In this document: positions 1 through 5,922 of the stretch, piece after piece
How positions within the stretch are numbered: the stretch's first letter is position 1
How the letters are laid out: every line of letters begins with the position of its first letter
Source: DATAFT01 sp035544635
GTDB lineage: Bacteria > Acidobacteriota > Thermoanaerobaculia > Multivoradales > Multivoraceae
Direction of reading: 5' to 3'
DNA: 13,611 bases
Assembly (NCBI GenBank): GCA_035544635.1
Contig: DATKDQ010000126.1
Coordinates: 1-13,611, forward strand
Translations under genes and position numbers: made by a program
The notes under the pieces: model-generated
The model's database searches: none
Seen by the model: the letters and a program-made list of their open reading frames with translations, nothing else
What the model was told of the DNA's origin: nothing

Positions 1-1
1 G

Positions 2-607
2 CCCTCGGCCGTCGGCTACCAGCCCAACCTCGCCACCGAGATGGGCGAGCTCCAGGAGCGGATCACCAGCACCAAGAAGGGCTCGATCACCTCGGTGCAG
101 GCGATCTACGTGCCGGCCGACGACCTCACCGATCCGGCGCCGGCGACCGCGTTCGCCCACCTCGACGCCACCACCGTGCTGTCGCGCGCCATCGTCGAGA
201 TCGGCATCTACCCCGCGGTCGACCCGCTCGACTCCACCTCGAAGATCCTCGACCCCCGCATCCTGGGCGAGGAGCACTACCGGGTGGCGCGCTCGGTGCA
301 GAACGTCCTGCAGCGCTACAAGGACCTCCAGGACATCATCGCCATCCTGGGCATGGACGAGCTGTCCGAGGAGGACAAGCTCACCGTCATGCGCGCGCGC
401 AAGATCCAGCGCTTCCTGTCGCAGCCGTTCTTCGTCGCCGAGCAGTTCACCGGCCGTGAGGGCCGGTACGTGAAGGTCGCCGACACCATCGAGGGCTTCA
501 AGCGCATCGTCGCCGGCGAGCTGGACGACTACCCGGAGCAGGCCTTCCTCATGGTGGGTACGCTCGACGAGGCGGTCGAGGCGGGCAACAAGATGCTCGG
601 CCGGTAG
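2..607 (+). CDS. atpD: F1 ATP synthase subunit beta, C-terminal part (5' end outside window)
   Basis: This is the catalytic subunit of the F1 head of ATP synthase, which makes ATP from ADP and phosphate on the cytoplasmic face of the membrane. The reading frame is open from base 2 and ends at TAG 605-607, giving 201 visible residues of a protein usually about 470 long. The visible start, PSAVGYQPNLATEMGELQER, is the typical stretch after the nucleotide-binding core. Further on, TSVQAIYVPADDLTDPAP, LSRAIVEIGIYPAVDPLDS and the DELSEED motif (IDE of GMDELSEEDKL, bases about 350-382) are all intact. The DELSEED helix contacts the gamma subunit during rotation. atpC follows after 28 bp, so the two are surely co-transcribed. 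Identification is by direct motif recognition and is very secure. Confidence 0.98.
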   Translation, partial: PSAVGYQPNLATEMGELQERITSTKKGSITSVQAIYVPADDLTDPAPATAFAHLDATTVLSRAIVEIGIYPAVDPLDSTSKILDPRILGEEHYRVARSVQNVLQRYKDLQDIIAILGMDELSEEDKLTVMRARKIQRFLSQPFFVAEQFTGREGRYVKVADTIEGFKRIVAGELDDYPEQAFLMVGTLDEAVEAGNKMLGR

Positions 608-635
608 CGGCGTCGAGCGTCGAGGACGTCCTCCG

Positions 636-1043
636 ATGAGCAACGGCGCCGCGCACCTCCATCTCCTCGTCGTCACTCCCGAGCGCAAGGTGCTCGCGGA
701 GGCGGCCGACTCGGTGTCGCTGCCGGCGGCCGAGGGCTATGTCACGATCCTGCCGCGCCACGCGCCCCTGATCGCCACGCTCGGCGTGGGCGTCCTCAGC
801 TTCCGGCAGCGAGGCCGCGACACGGCGCTCGCGATCGTGGGTGGTTTCTTCGAGGTCTCCGAGGACCGGGTGACGGTGCTTGCCGACGAGGCGCTCACGC
901 GCGAGCAGATCGACGTCCCCACCGCGCGGCGCGAGCTCGAGGAGGGACGCGCCGCGCTCGCCACCGCCGCCGGTGAAGAGCAGCGGCTGGCGCGCCATCG
1001 GATCGAGCGCGCCGAAGCCCAGCTCGCCGTGGCGTCATCCTGA
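636..1043 (+). CDS. atpC: F1 ATP synthase subunit epsilon
   Basis: Epsilon subunit of the F1 central stalk. It couples rotation to catalysis and can inhibit ATP hydrolysis. The 135 aa length is normal for the family. The N-terminal beta-sandwich is clear: LHLLVVTPERKVL, then the family signature LPAAEGYVTILPRHAPLIATLGVGVL (residues about 30-55), then GGFFEVSEDRVTVLAD. The C-terminal part (about 88-135) is the charged two-helix domain. The ATG at 636 has GAGGA about 10 bases upstream. It is the last gene of the atp operon. Its TGA (1041-1043) lies inside the 3' end of the opposite-strand lipoprotein gene, a 9-bp tail-to-tail overlap, so there is no room for a separate terminator between them. 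Confidence 0.97.
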   Translation: MSNGAAHLHLLVVTPERKVLAEAADSVSLPAAEGYVTILPRHAPLIATLGVGVLSFRQRGRDTALAIVGGFFEVSEDRVTVLADEALTREQIDVPTARRELEEGRAALATAAGEEQRLARHRIERAEAQLAVASS

Positions 1044-1529
1044 CGGATACTCGATCCTGATCCAGGTCTCGTTGCCGCGCTGCTCGAGCTCGGCCTCGAC
1101 CAGGCGCCCGTCCTTCGAGAACGTGAGGAGCGTCGAGGCCACCACCGCCACCTGCCACCCGCGCTTCCGCTCCTCGGCCTGGAACCGCCGGCTCACCTCC
1201 GCCGGTGCCGCCACGGTACGCAGCGCGATGTACGAGCGCCCGGGCTCCGCCGCACCGAAGTCGACGATCGAAGCCGGCTCGTAGACCCAGAGGTCCGACG
1301 GGAAGTCGCCCGGTAGGACCCCGAGCAGGCCTCGCGCGCGCACCTCGGCGCGCTCGTCCTCCTCCGGTCGGATCTGGCTGTCGATCGGTTCGCCGACGTC
1401 CACCGCCTCGATCGCGGCGCCGTCCGCCGTCGGCTCGCCGCCGCGGCAGCCGGCCGAGGCAGCCAGCACTGCCGGAGCGAGCGCCGCCATGAGCAGGGCC
1501 GCGCCGGGGGCGCGGCGGCGCCTCTTCAG
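1035..1529 (-). CDS. Short secreted lipoprotein, probable CTG start, function unknown
   Basis: No named family recognised. From the CTG at 1529-1527 the protein is 164 aa and begins with a complete lipoprotein signal: a KRRRR positively charged stretch (residues 2-6), a hydrophobic core, and a lipobox-like SAGC ending at Cys28. It would then be lipid-anchored after signal peptidase II cleavage. The first ATG in frame is at 1490 (151 aa), which would remove the whole charged region, so the CTG is favoured. GAGGAG lies about 5 bases before it, and the CTG overlaps the TGA of the Rrf2 gene (CTGA), suggesting translational coupling. Residues about 28-65 are acidic and low-complexity. The rest is a small alpha/beta domain of the kind often seen in short lipoproteins (DFPSDLWVYEP, then RRFQAEERKRGWQVAV). 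The start is inference; the reading frame and lipobox are seen directly. Confidence 0.72.
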   Translation of the reverse strand: MKRRRRAPGAALLMAALAPAVLAASAGCRGGEPTADGAAIEAVDVGEPIDSQIRPEEDERAEVRARGLLGVLPGDFPSDLWVYEPASIVDFGAAEPGRSYIALRTVAAPAEVSRRFQAEERKRGWQVAVVASTLLTFSKDGRLVEAELEQRGNETWIRIEYPSG

Positions 1530-2023
1530 CGGGTCTCCTCGTCCACCACGCGCAGGGGACGGAAGCTCGGCGCGAGATCGTGCGGGATCTCGATGTTGCA
1601 CTCGATGATCTCGTTCTGGCGCGCCACCAGCTCGGCCAGGCTCTGGCGCTTGAGGATGGTCTCCACCGACCGCTTGACGTCGAGGAACACCTCGCGGATC
1701 ACGCAGTGTCGCGTCCCGATGTCGATCGAGCACGGCTGCGCCAGGATCTGGTCGACCGAGGTGACCTGGCCCTCGAGCGCGTAGAGGATGTCGTGCAGCG
1801 AGATCTGGCTCGCCGCGCGCCCCAGCATGTGCCCACCCTGGGGCCCGCGGTTCGACTGGATGAGCTGATTCTTGGCGAGCGAGGCCAGGATCTGGCGCAG
1901 ATAGGGCTCCGGGATGCCTTGATGCGTGGCGATCTCGTGGCTGGTCGCGGGACCTTCGTCGGCATGCATGGCGATGAACAGCATGGCGCGAATGCCGTAC
2001 TCGCCTTTTGTCGAGATCTTCAT
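1526..2023 (-). CDS. Rrf2-family transcriptional regulator (IscR/NsrR-like fold)
   Basis: A 165 aa winged-helix DNA-binding regulator. The start MKISTKGEYGIRAMLFIA and the wing motif RGPQGGHMLGRA (residues 59-70) are the two hallmarks of the Rrf2 family, with recognition helix PEPYLRQILASLAKNQLI between them. Family members sense iron-sulfur status, nitric oxide or cysteine supply, often through three clustered cysteines. Here there are two, C98 and C107 (CX8C), plus a distant C142. The usual CX5CX5C or CX7CX5C pattern is absent, so a canonical IscR cluster should not be assumed. An ATG 21 bases upstream (2044) is possible, but 2023 gives the normal family N-terminus. The gene sits after the HAD gene (57 bp) and is coupled to the lipoprotein gene. 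An inverted repeat and a TATAGT box just upstream suggest its own promoter and perhaps autoregulation. The ligand is unknown. Confidence 0.93.
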   Translation of the reverse strand: MKISTKGEYGIRAMLFIAMHADEGPATSHEIATHQGIPEPYLRQILASLAKNQLIQSNRGPQGGHMLGRAASQISLHDILYALEGQVTSVDQILAQPCSIDIGTRHCVIREVFLDVKRSVETILKRQSLAELVARQNEIIECNIEIPHDLAPSFRPLRVVDEETR

Positions 2024-2056
2024 CGAGCGGCCCCGACCCTCCACCGACGCTCGATG

Positions 2057-2084
2057 ACTATACCGTAGGGCTCGAGACCCCTAC
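2057..2084 (-). promoter_or_regulatory. Possible promoter and operator of the Rrf2 gene
   Basis: On the minus strand a TATAGT hexamer (2062-2057) lies 33 bases before the Rrf2 ATG. Immediately upstream is an inverted repeat with arms GTAGGG/CCCTAC (2065-2070 and 2079-2084), an 8-base spacer and a CTCGAG centre. The repeat covers the place where a -35 box would sit, and no good TTGACA match is present there. That arrangement would suit an operator for the regulator itself, since Rrf2 proteins bind as dimers to dyads. The outer arm overlaps the stop codon of the HAD gene. This is inference from position and symmetry only. Confidence 0.35.
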
Positions 2085-2830
2085 CGTCGGAGGCCGGCCG
2101 GGGGCTGGCCCACGGGTGGCGGGAGCAGGGGGCTGCCGGCCCCGCGCGCGATCGCCTCCGCGGCCGCGAGGAGGTCGGGACAGCCAGCCGCTGGATCGTC
2201 CCGGCGCAGCAGCAGCGCGGCCATGCCGGCTCCCTGCGCGCCTTCGACGTCCTCCAGCCGGTGGTCTCCGATGTGGATCGCGGCCCGGGCCTCGACGCCC
2301 AGGCGCCCCAGCGCGTGGTGGAAGATCGCCGGGTTGGGCTTCGCTACGCCGAGCGCCGACGACACCACCACGGCGTCGACTCGCGCGGCGAGGCCGAGGC
2401 CCTCGAGGATGCCCGGGAGCCGCTCGTCGAAATTGCTGATCACGGCCAGCTTGAGCCCGAGCGCGCGCATCGCCTCGAGCGCCGGGATCGCGTCCGGATA
2501 CACCACCCACGCCGAGGCGCTCGCGAAGCGGTGGTAGAGCTCGGCCACCGCGAAGGGGCCCGGCTTCTCCGCCTCCAGGAGCTCGCAGAGCCGCTCGACC
2601 AGGCGTCCCCAGAACGCTCGCGCCCCCCCGGGAAATGCGGTGAAACGGTCGCGTCCGGCCGGCGTCCGGCAGTCGAGCTCCTGCCACACGATCGGGAAGG
2701 TGCGCCGAACGTCCGACGTCGTCACGTGCACGCCGTGCCGAGCGAGGACCTCGGCGTAGATCTCTCCCATCGCGGGACACGAGATGAGGGTCCCGGTGGA
2801 GTCGAGGGTGACGGCGGAGAGCGGGCTCAC
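2081..2830 (-). CDS. HAD-superfamily hydrolase, HDHD3-like
   Basis: A 249 aa haloacid-dehalogenase-fold hydrolase, probably a cytoplasmic phosphatase; the substrate cannot be told from sequence. The four HAD motifs are visible: motif I TLDSTGTL with nucleophile D10, motif II VISNFDERL with S132, motif III GVAKPNPAIF with K164, and motif IV IHIGDHRLEDVEGA with D189 and D194. A helical cap region lies at about residues 18-115. Motif I is DST rather than DxD, so the usual second aspartate (general acid/base) is replaced by Thr. The GTG at 2830 overlaps the TGA of the preceding small gene (GTGA), which favours it. A GTG at 2848 in the same frame would add six residues. The C-terminal 20 residues are Pro/Gly-rich and probably disordered. 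Confidence 0.88.
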   Translation of the reverse strand: MSPLSAVTLDSTGTLISCPAMGEIYAEVLARHGVHVTTSDVRRTFPIVWQELDCRTPAGRDRFTAFPGGARAFWGRLVERLCELLEAEKPGPFAVAELYHRFASASAWVVYPDAIPALEAMRALGLKLAVISNFDERLPGILEGLGLAARVDAVVVSSALGVAKPNPAIFHHALGRLGVEARAAIHIGDHRLEDVEGAQGAGMAALLLRRDDPAAGCPDLLAAAEAIARGAGSPLLPPPVGQPPAGLRR

Positions 2831-3024
2831 GGATGAAGCAGGCGCCACGGCACGGTCAGGAGGGCGGCCAGGAGCAGGATGTGCACCGCGGCTCCGAACG
2901 GATGCCCGAACAAGAGGAGCAGCATCCAGGCGGCGACCAGTGCCGTCGCCACCACCAGCCGCCAGGCGTCACGGCCGCTGCGCCGCGAGCCCGCGCGCCG
3001 CTTCTCGACGGTGCCGGCCGCCAC
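2827..3024 (-). CDS. Small membrane protein, DUF5670-like
   Basis: A 65 aa protein starting at GTG 3024-3022, three bases after the stop of the gene before it. The first 20 residues are basic (EKRRAGSRRSGRD). Two hydrophobic segments follow (about residues 22-40 and 44-61). The second, GAAVHILLLAALLTVPWRLL, resembles the GxxIHILLVIAxxxLxxRL pattern of the lmo0937/DUF5670 family of tiny bacterial membrane proteins. The role of that family is not known to me. Its stop overlaps the start of the HAD gene, so the two are likely translated together. That a real gene is present rests on operon packing and clear membrane character; the family name is tentative. Confidence 0.62.
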   Translation of the reverse strand: MAAGTVEKRRAGSRRSGRDAWRLVVATALVAAWMLLLLFGHPFGAAVHILLLAALLTVPWRLLHP

Positions 3025-3027
3025 CGG

Positions 3028-3210
3028 TCAGCGTCTCCGATAGATGTTGCCCAGCCGAGAGCTCGCCTGCAACGTCGCGAACACCAGCACGCCGACCGCG
3101 ACGCCGCTGATCAGAGCGAGGCGCAGCGGGAACTCGCGCCAGAAGTGGGTGATCGCGAGGGTGACGATGCCGGCCGCCACCGCGAGAACCAGCCTGGTGG
3201 CGGGCGTCAA
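3028..3210 (-). CDS. Small two-helix membrane protein, unknown function
   Basis: A 60 aa protein from a TTG at 3210, the only plausible start because a TGA lies just two codons upstream in the same frame. It has two hydrophobic helices (about residues 7-24 and 31-48) joined by a short THFWREFPLR turn, with a basic RLGNIYRRR tail that by the positive-inside rule would be cytoplasmic. A weak GGCGGG precedes the start. It lies 15 bp after the secreted-protein gene and 3 bp before the next small gene, so it reads as part of one transcript. It could be an accessory or structural membrane peptide. I recognise no family. Confidence 0.55.
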   Translation of the reverse strand: MTPATRLVLAVAAGIVTLAITHFWREFPLRLALISGVAVGVLVFATLQASSRLGNIYRRR

Positions 3211-3225
3211 CCGTCAAGCCCGCCG

Positions 3226-3756
3226 TCAGTCTCGCGTCTGCGGCTCGACGAACTGTGCGCCTCCGCCCGAGCGCCGCAGGTCGGCCGCCCCGCCGGAGAA
3301 CCCGGCGCCCCCGATCGGCGGCGTGTTGAGGTTCAGGAACTGGAGCGGGATACCGCTGGTACCCTCGGGCTCGGAGATGAGCGGCATGGAGTACGGTGCG
3401 CCCTGCTCGGGCGCCAGGCCACCCTCGGCGGCCAGCGCCGCCTCCTCTTCAGGGGTCAGGTTGTCGTTGGGCGCGAGCCCGATCAGGACCGTCATCCTGT
3501 CGAGACGCTTGCCGAACCCGGCCGCCTCGGTCTGCGAGATGACCTCCACCACGCTGTCCCTGGGTACCGTGAGCGTGTTGCCGAAGGTGGTCATGAACAG
3601 CACACGGCTCGAGTCGAACGGCGCCTCGACCGGCGGGTACCGGGTATGGAAGACGTTGCCGTTCGTGAGCCGGACCTCGTACTCGAGCGCGTACAGCGGC
3701 GCCGTGGCGAGCAGGACGAGCGCGAGGGCGAGCGGGATCGCGGTGTGCTTCGGCAT
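3226..3756 (-). CDS. Secreted or periplasmic hypothetical protein
   Basis: A 176 aa protein with a clear signal peptide: MPKH, hydrophobic residues 7-20, and a probable cleavage after A23 (LYA|LEYEV). The mature part begins with a beta-rich region about residues 24-85 (EYEVRLTNGNVFHTRYPPVE, then SSRVLFMTTFGNTLTVPRDSVVEV). An acidic linker (PEEEAALAAEGG) and a Gly/Pro-rich tail with no cysteines follow. The tail is probably disordered. The ATG at 3756 has a good GGAGG ribosome site 8 bases upstream (3769-3765), so the start is firm. It is the first gene of the leftward run and follows the palindromic region at 3771-3794. The beta region looks like a small ligand- or lipid-facing domain, but I do not recognise the family. 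Confidence 0.75.
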   Translation of the reverse strand: MPKHTAIPLALALVLLATAPLYALEYEVRLTNGNVFHTRYPPVEAPFDSSRVLFMTTFGNTLTVPRDSVVEVISQTEAAGFGKRLDRMTVLIGLAPNDNLTPEEEAALAAEGGLAPEQGAPYSMPLISEPEGTSGIPLQFLNLNTPPIGGAGFSGGAADLRRSGGGAQFVEPQTRD

Positions 3757-3770
3757 GATGTCGACCTCCG

Positions 3771-3794
3771 GCCTGTATATAGACAGGCGTCTAT
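3771..3794. promoter_or_regulatory. Two interlocked inverted repeats in a divergent intergenic region
   Basis: In the 104-bp space between the leftward run and the rightward glycan genes, GCCTGT-N6-ACAGGC (3771-3776 and 3783-3788) overlaps a second dyad, ATAGAC-N4-GTCTAT (3779-3784 and 3789-3794). The two share bases, so only one hairpin could form at a time, while dimeric proteins could compete for them. The AT-rich core TATATA/TATACA would serve as a -10 for the minus-strand gene, about 25 bases before its ATG. A TATTCT at 3820-3825 could be a -10 for the plus-strand glycosyltransferase. Neither has a convincing -35. Operator or promoter function is inferred. Confidence 0.4.
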
Positions 3795-3860
3795 GGTAGC
3801 ACGACCGGGACGGCTCCGTTATTCTCGGAGGCCGAGGGGATTCGGCGGGGTGTACGAGCC

Positions 3861-4664
3861 TTGATCCACGGCAAACGGGTGTTCGTCGTCCTTCCCGCCT
3901 ACAACGCGGACCGCACGCTCGAGCGGACGGTGGCCGACGTGCCGCGCGACGTCGTCGACGAGATCCTCCTGGTCGACGACGCCTCCACCGACTCGACCGC
4001 CGAGCTCGCCCGCCGGATGGGTCTGCCCACCTTCGTCCACCCGGTCAATCGGGGCTACGGCGGCAACCAGAAGACGTGCTACACGGAGTCGCTCGCGCGC
4101 GGCGCCGACATTGTCGTGATGGTGCATCCCGACTATCAGTACGATCCGCGCCTGGTGCCCTCGATGGCGTCGCTGATCGCGAAGGGCGTGTACGACGTCG
4201 TGCTCGGAAGTCGCATCCTCGGCCGGGGCGCGATCGAGGGCGGCATGCCGCGCTACAAGTACGTCGCCAACCGCTTCCTCACCGCGGTCCAGAACCTGGC
4301 GCTCGGGCAGAAGCTCTCTGAATACCACACCGGCTTCCGTGCGTTCTCGCGCCGGGTCCTCGAGACGCTCCCGCTCGCCGCCAACTCGGACGACTTCGTG
4401 TTCGACAACCAGATGCTGGCGCAGGTCCACTACTTCGGCTTCTCGATCGGCGAGGTCTCGTGTCCGACGCGCTACCGCGCAGACTCGTCGTCGATCCGCT
4501 TCGCCGCGTCGTGCCGCTACGGGCTCGGCGTGCTCGCCACCAGCGTCCTGTTTCGGCTCGCCCGGCTCGGCCTCGCCCGGCCGGCGATCTTCGACGCCGA
4601 TGGACCGCGGCTTCCGGCCGCGGCTCCGGCCCGGGACGGCACCGCGGTGGAGGCGGGGACGTGA
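3861..4664 (+). CDS. Family 2 glycosyltransferase, dolichyl-phosphate-sugar-synthase-like
   Basis: A 267 aa GT-A fold glycosyltransferase that would move a sugar from a nucleotide donor onto a lipid carrier or growing glycan at the cytoplasmic membrane face. The GT2 signatures are present: VFVVLPAYNADRTL at residues 7-20, LLVDDASTDSTAEL with D39/D40, NRGYGGNQKTC at 63-73, and MVHPDYQYDP at 87-96 in the DXD position. Also present are YHTGFRAFSR (155-164) and DDFVFDNQML (177-186), both typical of the DPM1-like branch. There are no C-terminal membrane helices, so it resembles soluble or peripheral members. The start is TTG at 3861, the only start giving the normal family N-terminus, and the Shine-Dalgarno is weak. 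Its TGA overlaps the GTG of pyrF. Donor and acceptor cannot be read from sequence. Confidence 0.92.
   Translation: MIHGKRVFVVLPAYNADRTLERTVADVPRDVVDEILLVDDASTDSTAELARRMGLPTFVHPVNRGYGGNQKTCYTESLARGADIVVMVHPDYQYDPRLVPSMASLIAKGVYDVVLGSRILGRGAIEGGMPRYKYVANRFLTAVQNLALGQKLSEYHTGFRAFSRRVLETLPLAANSDDFVFDNQMLAQVHYFGFSIGEVSCPTRYRADSSSIRFAASCRYGLGVLATSVLFRLARLGLARPAIFDADGPRLPAAAPARDGTAVEAGT
4649..4653 (+). promoter_or_regulatory. Strong ribosome binding site for pyrF, inside the glycosyltransferase gene
   Basis: GGAGG lies 7 bases before the GTG at 4661, which overlaps the glycosyltransferase stop as GTGA. It supports 4661 as the pyrF start over the ATG at 4712, whose upstream sequence has only a poor match. 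Confidence 0.6.
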
Positions 4665-5695
4665 GCGGCGCCGTCGCCGCACGCGGGGCCACCCGGGTCG
4701 GCGGCGCAGGCATGGCCGCCGCCGGCTTCGCGGATCGGCTGGAGGAGGCGATCGAGGCCAAGGGCAGCCCGGTGTGCGTCGGCATCGATCCACAGCTCGA
4801 GCTGTTCCCGGCGCCGCTCGCGCATCTGGCGTCGAGCGCGAGCCGAGAGGTGGCGGCGGCGGCGGTCCTGCGCTTCTGCGACCAGCTTCTGGACGCCGTC
4901 GCCGACGTGGTGGCGGTGGTCAAGCCGCAGGTCGCCTTCTTCGAGCGATTGGGGCCGCCGGGATGGACCGCGCTCGAGCGGGTCGTCGCGTCGGCGCGCG
5001 CCCGCGGGCTCCTGGTCATCGCGGACGCCAAGCGCGGCGACATCGCGTCGACCGCGGCGGCGTACGCCGACTACTTCCTCGGCGATCCCGAGGGCGACAC
5101 CGAGGTGCCTGAATCCGCCGGCGCGCTTCGCGGCCTCGGCGCCGACGCCGTCACGCTGAGCCCCTACCTGGGCGCCGACAGCCTCGAGCCCTTTCTGCGT
5201 CACGTTGCCCGCGGCAAAGGGATCTACCTGCTCGCCAAGACCTCGAACCCGGGATCGAGCGATCTACAGGACCTGAGCGTGACGGCCGACGCGACCGGCC
5301 AAGGTGCGCGGCCGCTCTACGCGCACGCCGCCGCGATCGCCGCCCGCGCCGGCGCCGCCTGCGTCGGCCGGCGCGGCTTCTCCTCCGTCGGCATCGTGGT
5401 CGGCGCGACCAGCCCGGCCGAGGCCGCCGAGCTCCGCCGCGACCACCCGACGCTTCCCTTCCTCGTGCCCGGCTACGGCGCGCAGGGAGCGGGACCGGAC
5501 GACATCGCCGCCGCCTTCGACGCGCGCGGCCGCGGCGCCATCGTCAACGCGTCGCGCAGCCTGATCTTCGCCTATCGCACGCCGCGCCACCGCGAGCTGG
5601 GCGAGGAGCGCTGGGCCGAGGCCGCCCGGCGCGAGTGCCTGGCCATGCGCGACGCCATCTCGGCCGGGTTGGCGCGCCGCGCCGAGCCGGCGTAG
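4661..5695 (+). CDS. pyrF: Orotidine 5'-phosphate decarboxylase, class 2
   Basis: Catalyses the last step of UMP synthesis: OMP to UMP plus CO2, in the cytosol. From the GTG at 4661 the protein is 344 aa. From the ATG at 4712 it would be 327 aa, closer to the family's normal N-terminus (FADRLEEAIEAKGSPVCVGID). Key residues are in place: D43 in VGIDPQ, K88 in VVKPQVAFFE, and the catalytic set D122, K124 and D127 in IADAKRGDI. LAKTSNPGS and PGYGAQG near the end bind the phosphate and mark the class-2 (PyrF type 2) branch. It is sandwiched between glycosyltransferase genes with a 4-bp overlap on the left, so it is co-translated with the first one. UMP feeds UDP-sugar synthesis, which makes the placement sensible, but it may also be simple chance. 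Confidence 0.95.
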   Translation: MSGAVAARGATRVGGAGMAAAGFADRLEEAIEAKGSPVCVGIDPQLELFPAPLAHLASSASREVAAAAVLRFCDQLLDAVADVVAVVKPQVAFFERLGPPGWTALERVVASARARGLLVIADAKRGDIASTAAAYADYFLGDPEGDTEVPESAGALRGLGADAVTLSPYLGADSLEPFLRHVARGKGIYLLAKTSNPGSSDLQDLSVTADATGQGARPLYAHAAAIAARAGAACVGRRGFSSVGIVVGATSPAEAAELRRDHPTLPFLVPGYGAQGAGPDDIAAAFDARGRGAIVNASRSLIFAYRTPRHRELGEERWAEAARRECLAMRDAISAGLARRAEPA

Positions 5696-5699
5696 ACCG

Positions 5700-5753
5700 G
5701 TGGCGCAGCAGAGCGCAGGGTTGGTGCTCTACCGCATCGCCTCCGCTGGAGAA
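5700..5753 (+). pseudogene. Possible remnant of a Nudix hydrolase gene
   Basis: From a GTG at 5700, five bases after pyrF ends, the frame reads VAQQSAGLVLYRIASAGE. This closely matches the N-terminal strand of small Nudix hydrolases that begin KxSAGxLLYRR. The Nudix body (GPFW, then the GX5EX7REUXEEXGU box) does not follow. The frame continues as arginine- and proline-rich sequence typical of non-coding GC-rich DNA. I read it as a decayed or internally deleted gene start, but a short chance match is quite possible. Confidence 0.3.
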
Positions 5754-5834
5754 TGCCTCGCCCGCGGCCACCGCGACGGCGCGCCGATCTCGATCTCGCA
5801 GGTATGGGTAAGATACGGCGCCCTGCCGGAGCCC

Positions 5835-5866
5835 GGCCCGCGGCCAAAAGCGCAACGTCGCGGGCC
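5835..5866. other. GC-rich stem-loop in the pyrF-GT2 spacer
   Basis: GGCCCGCG (5835-5842) and CGCGGGCC (5859-5866) form a perfect 8-bp stem with a 16-base A-containing loop. No T-run follows, so it is not a classical terminator. The spacer (5696-5922, 227 bp) also holds a TAAGAT at 5809-5814 that could be a -10 for the downstream genes, without a clear -35. Confidence 0.3.
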
Positions 5867-5922
5867 CGGTCGGTCCACCGGCGCTCCGCGGTCCCGCATC
5901 GCGGCCGGGCCCCAGCGAGAGC

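Noticed and set aside
622..633. A perfect 12-base palindrome GAGGACGTCCTC covering the atpC ribosome site.
   Set aside because: A few such palindromes are expected by chance in 13.6 kb. It might mask the ribosome site, but nothing else supports regulation here.
4460..4660. In-frame extension of pyrF upstream of 4661.
   Set aside because: It runs inside the glycosyltransferase gene and is Arg/Ala/Pro-rich with no family similarity. The GTG at 4661 with GGAGG is the better start.
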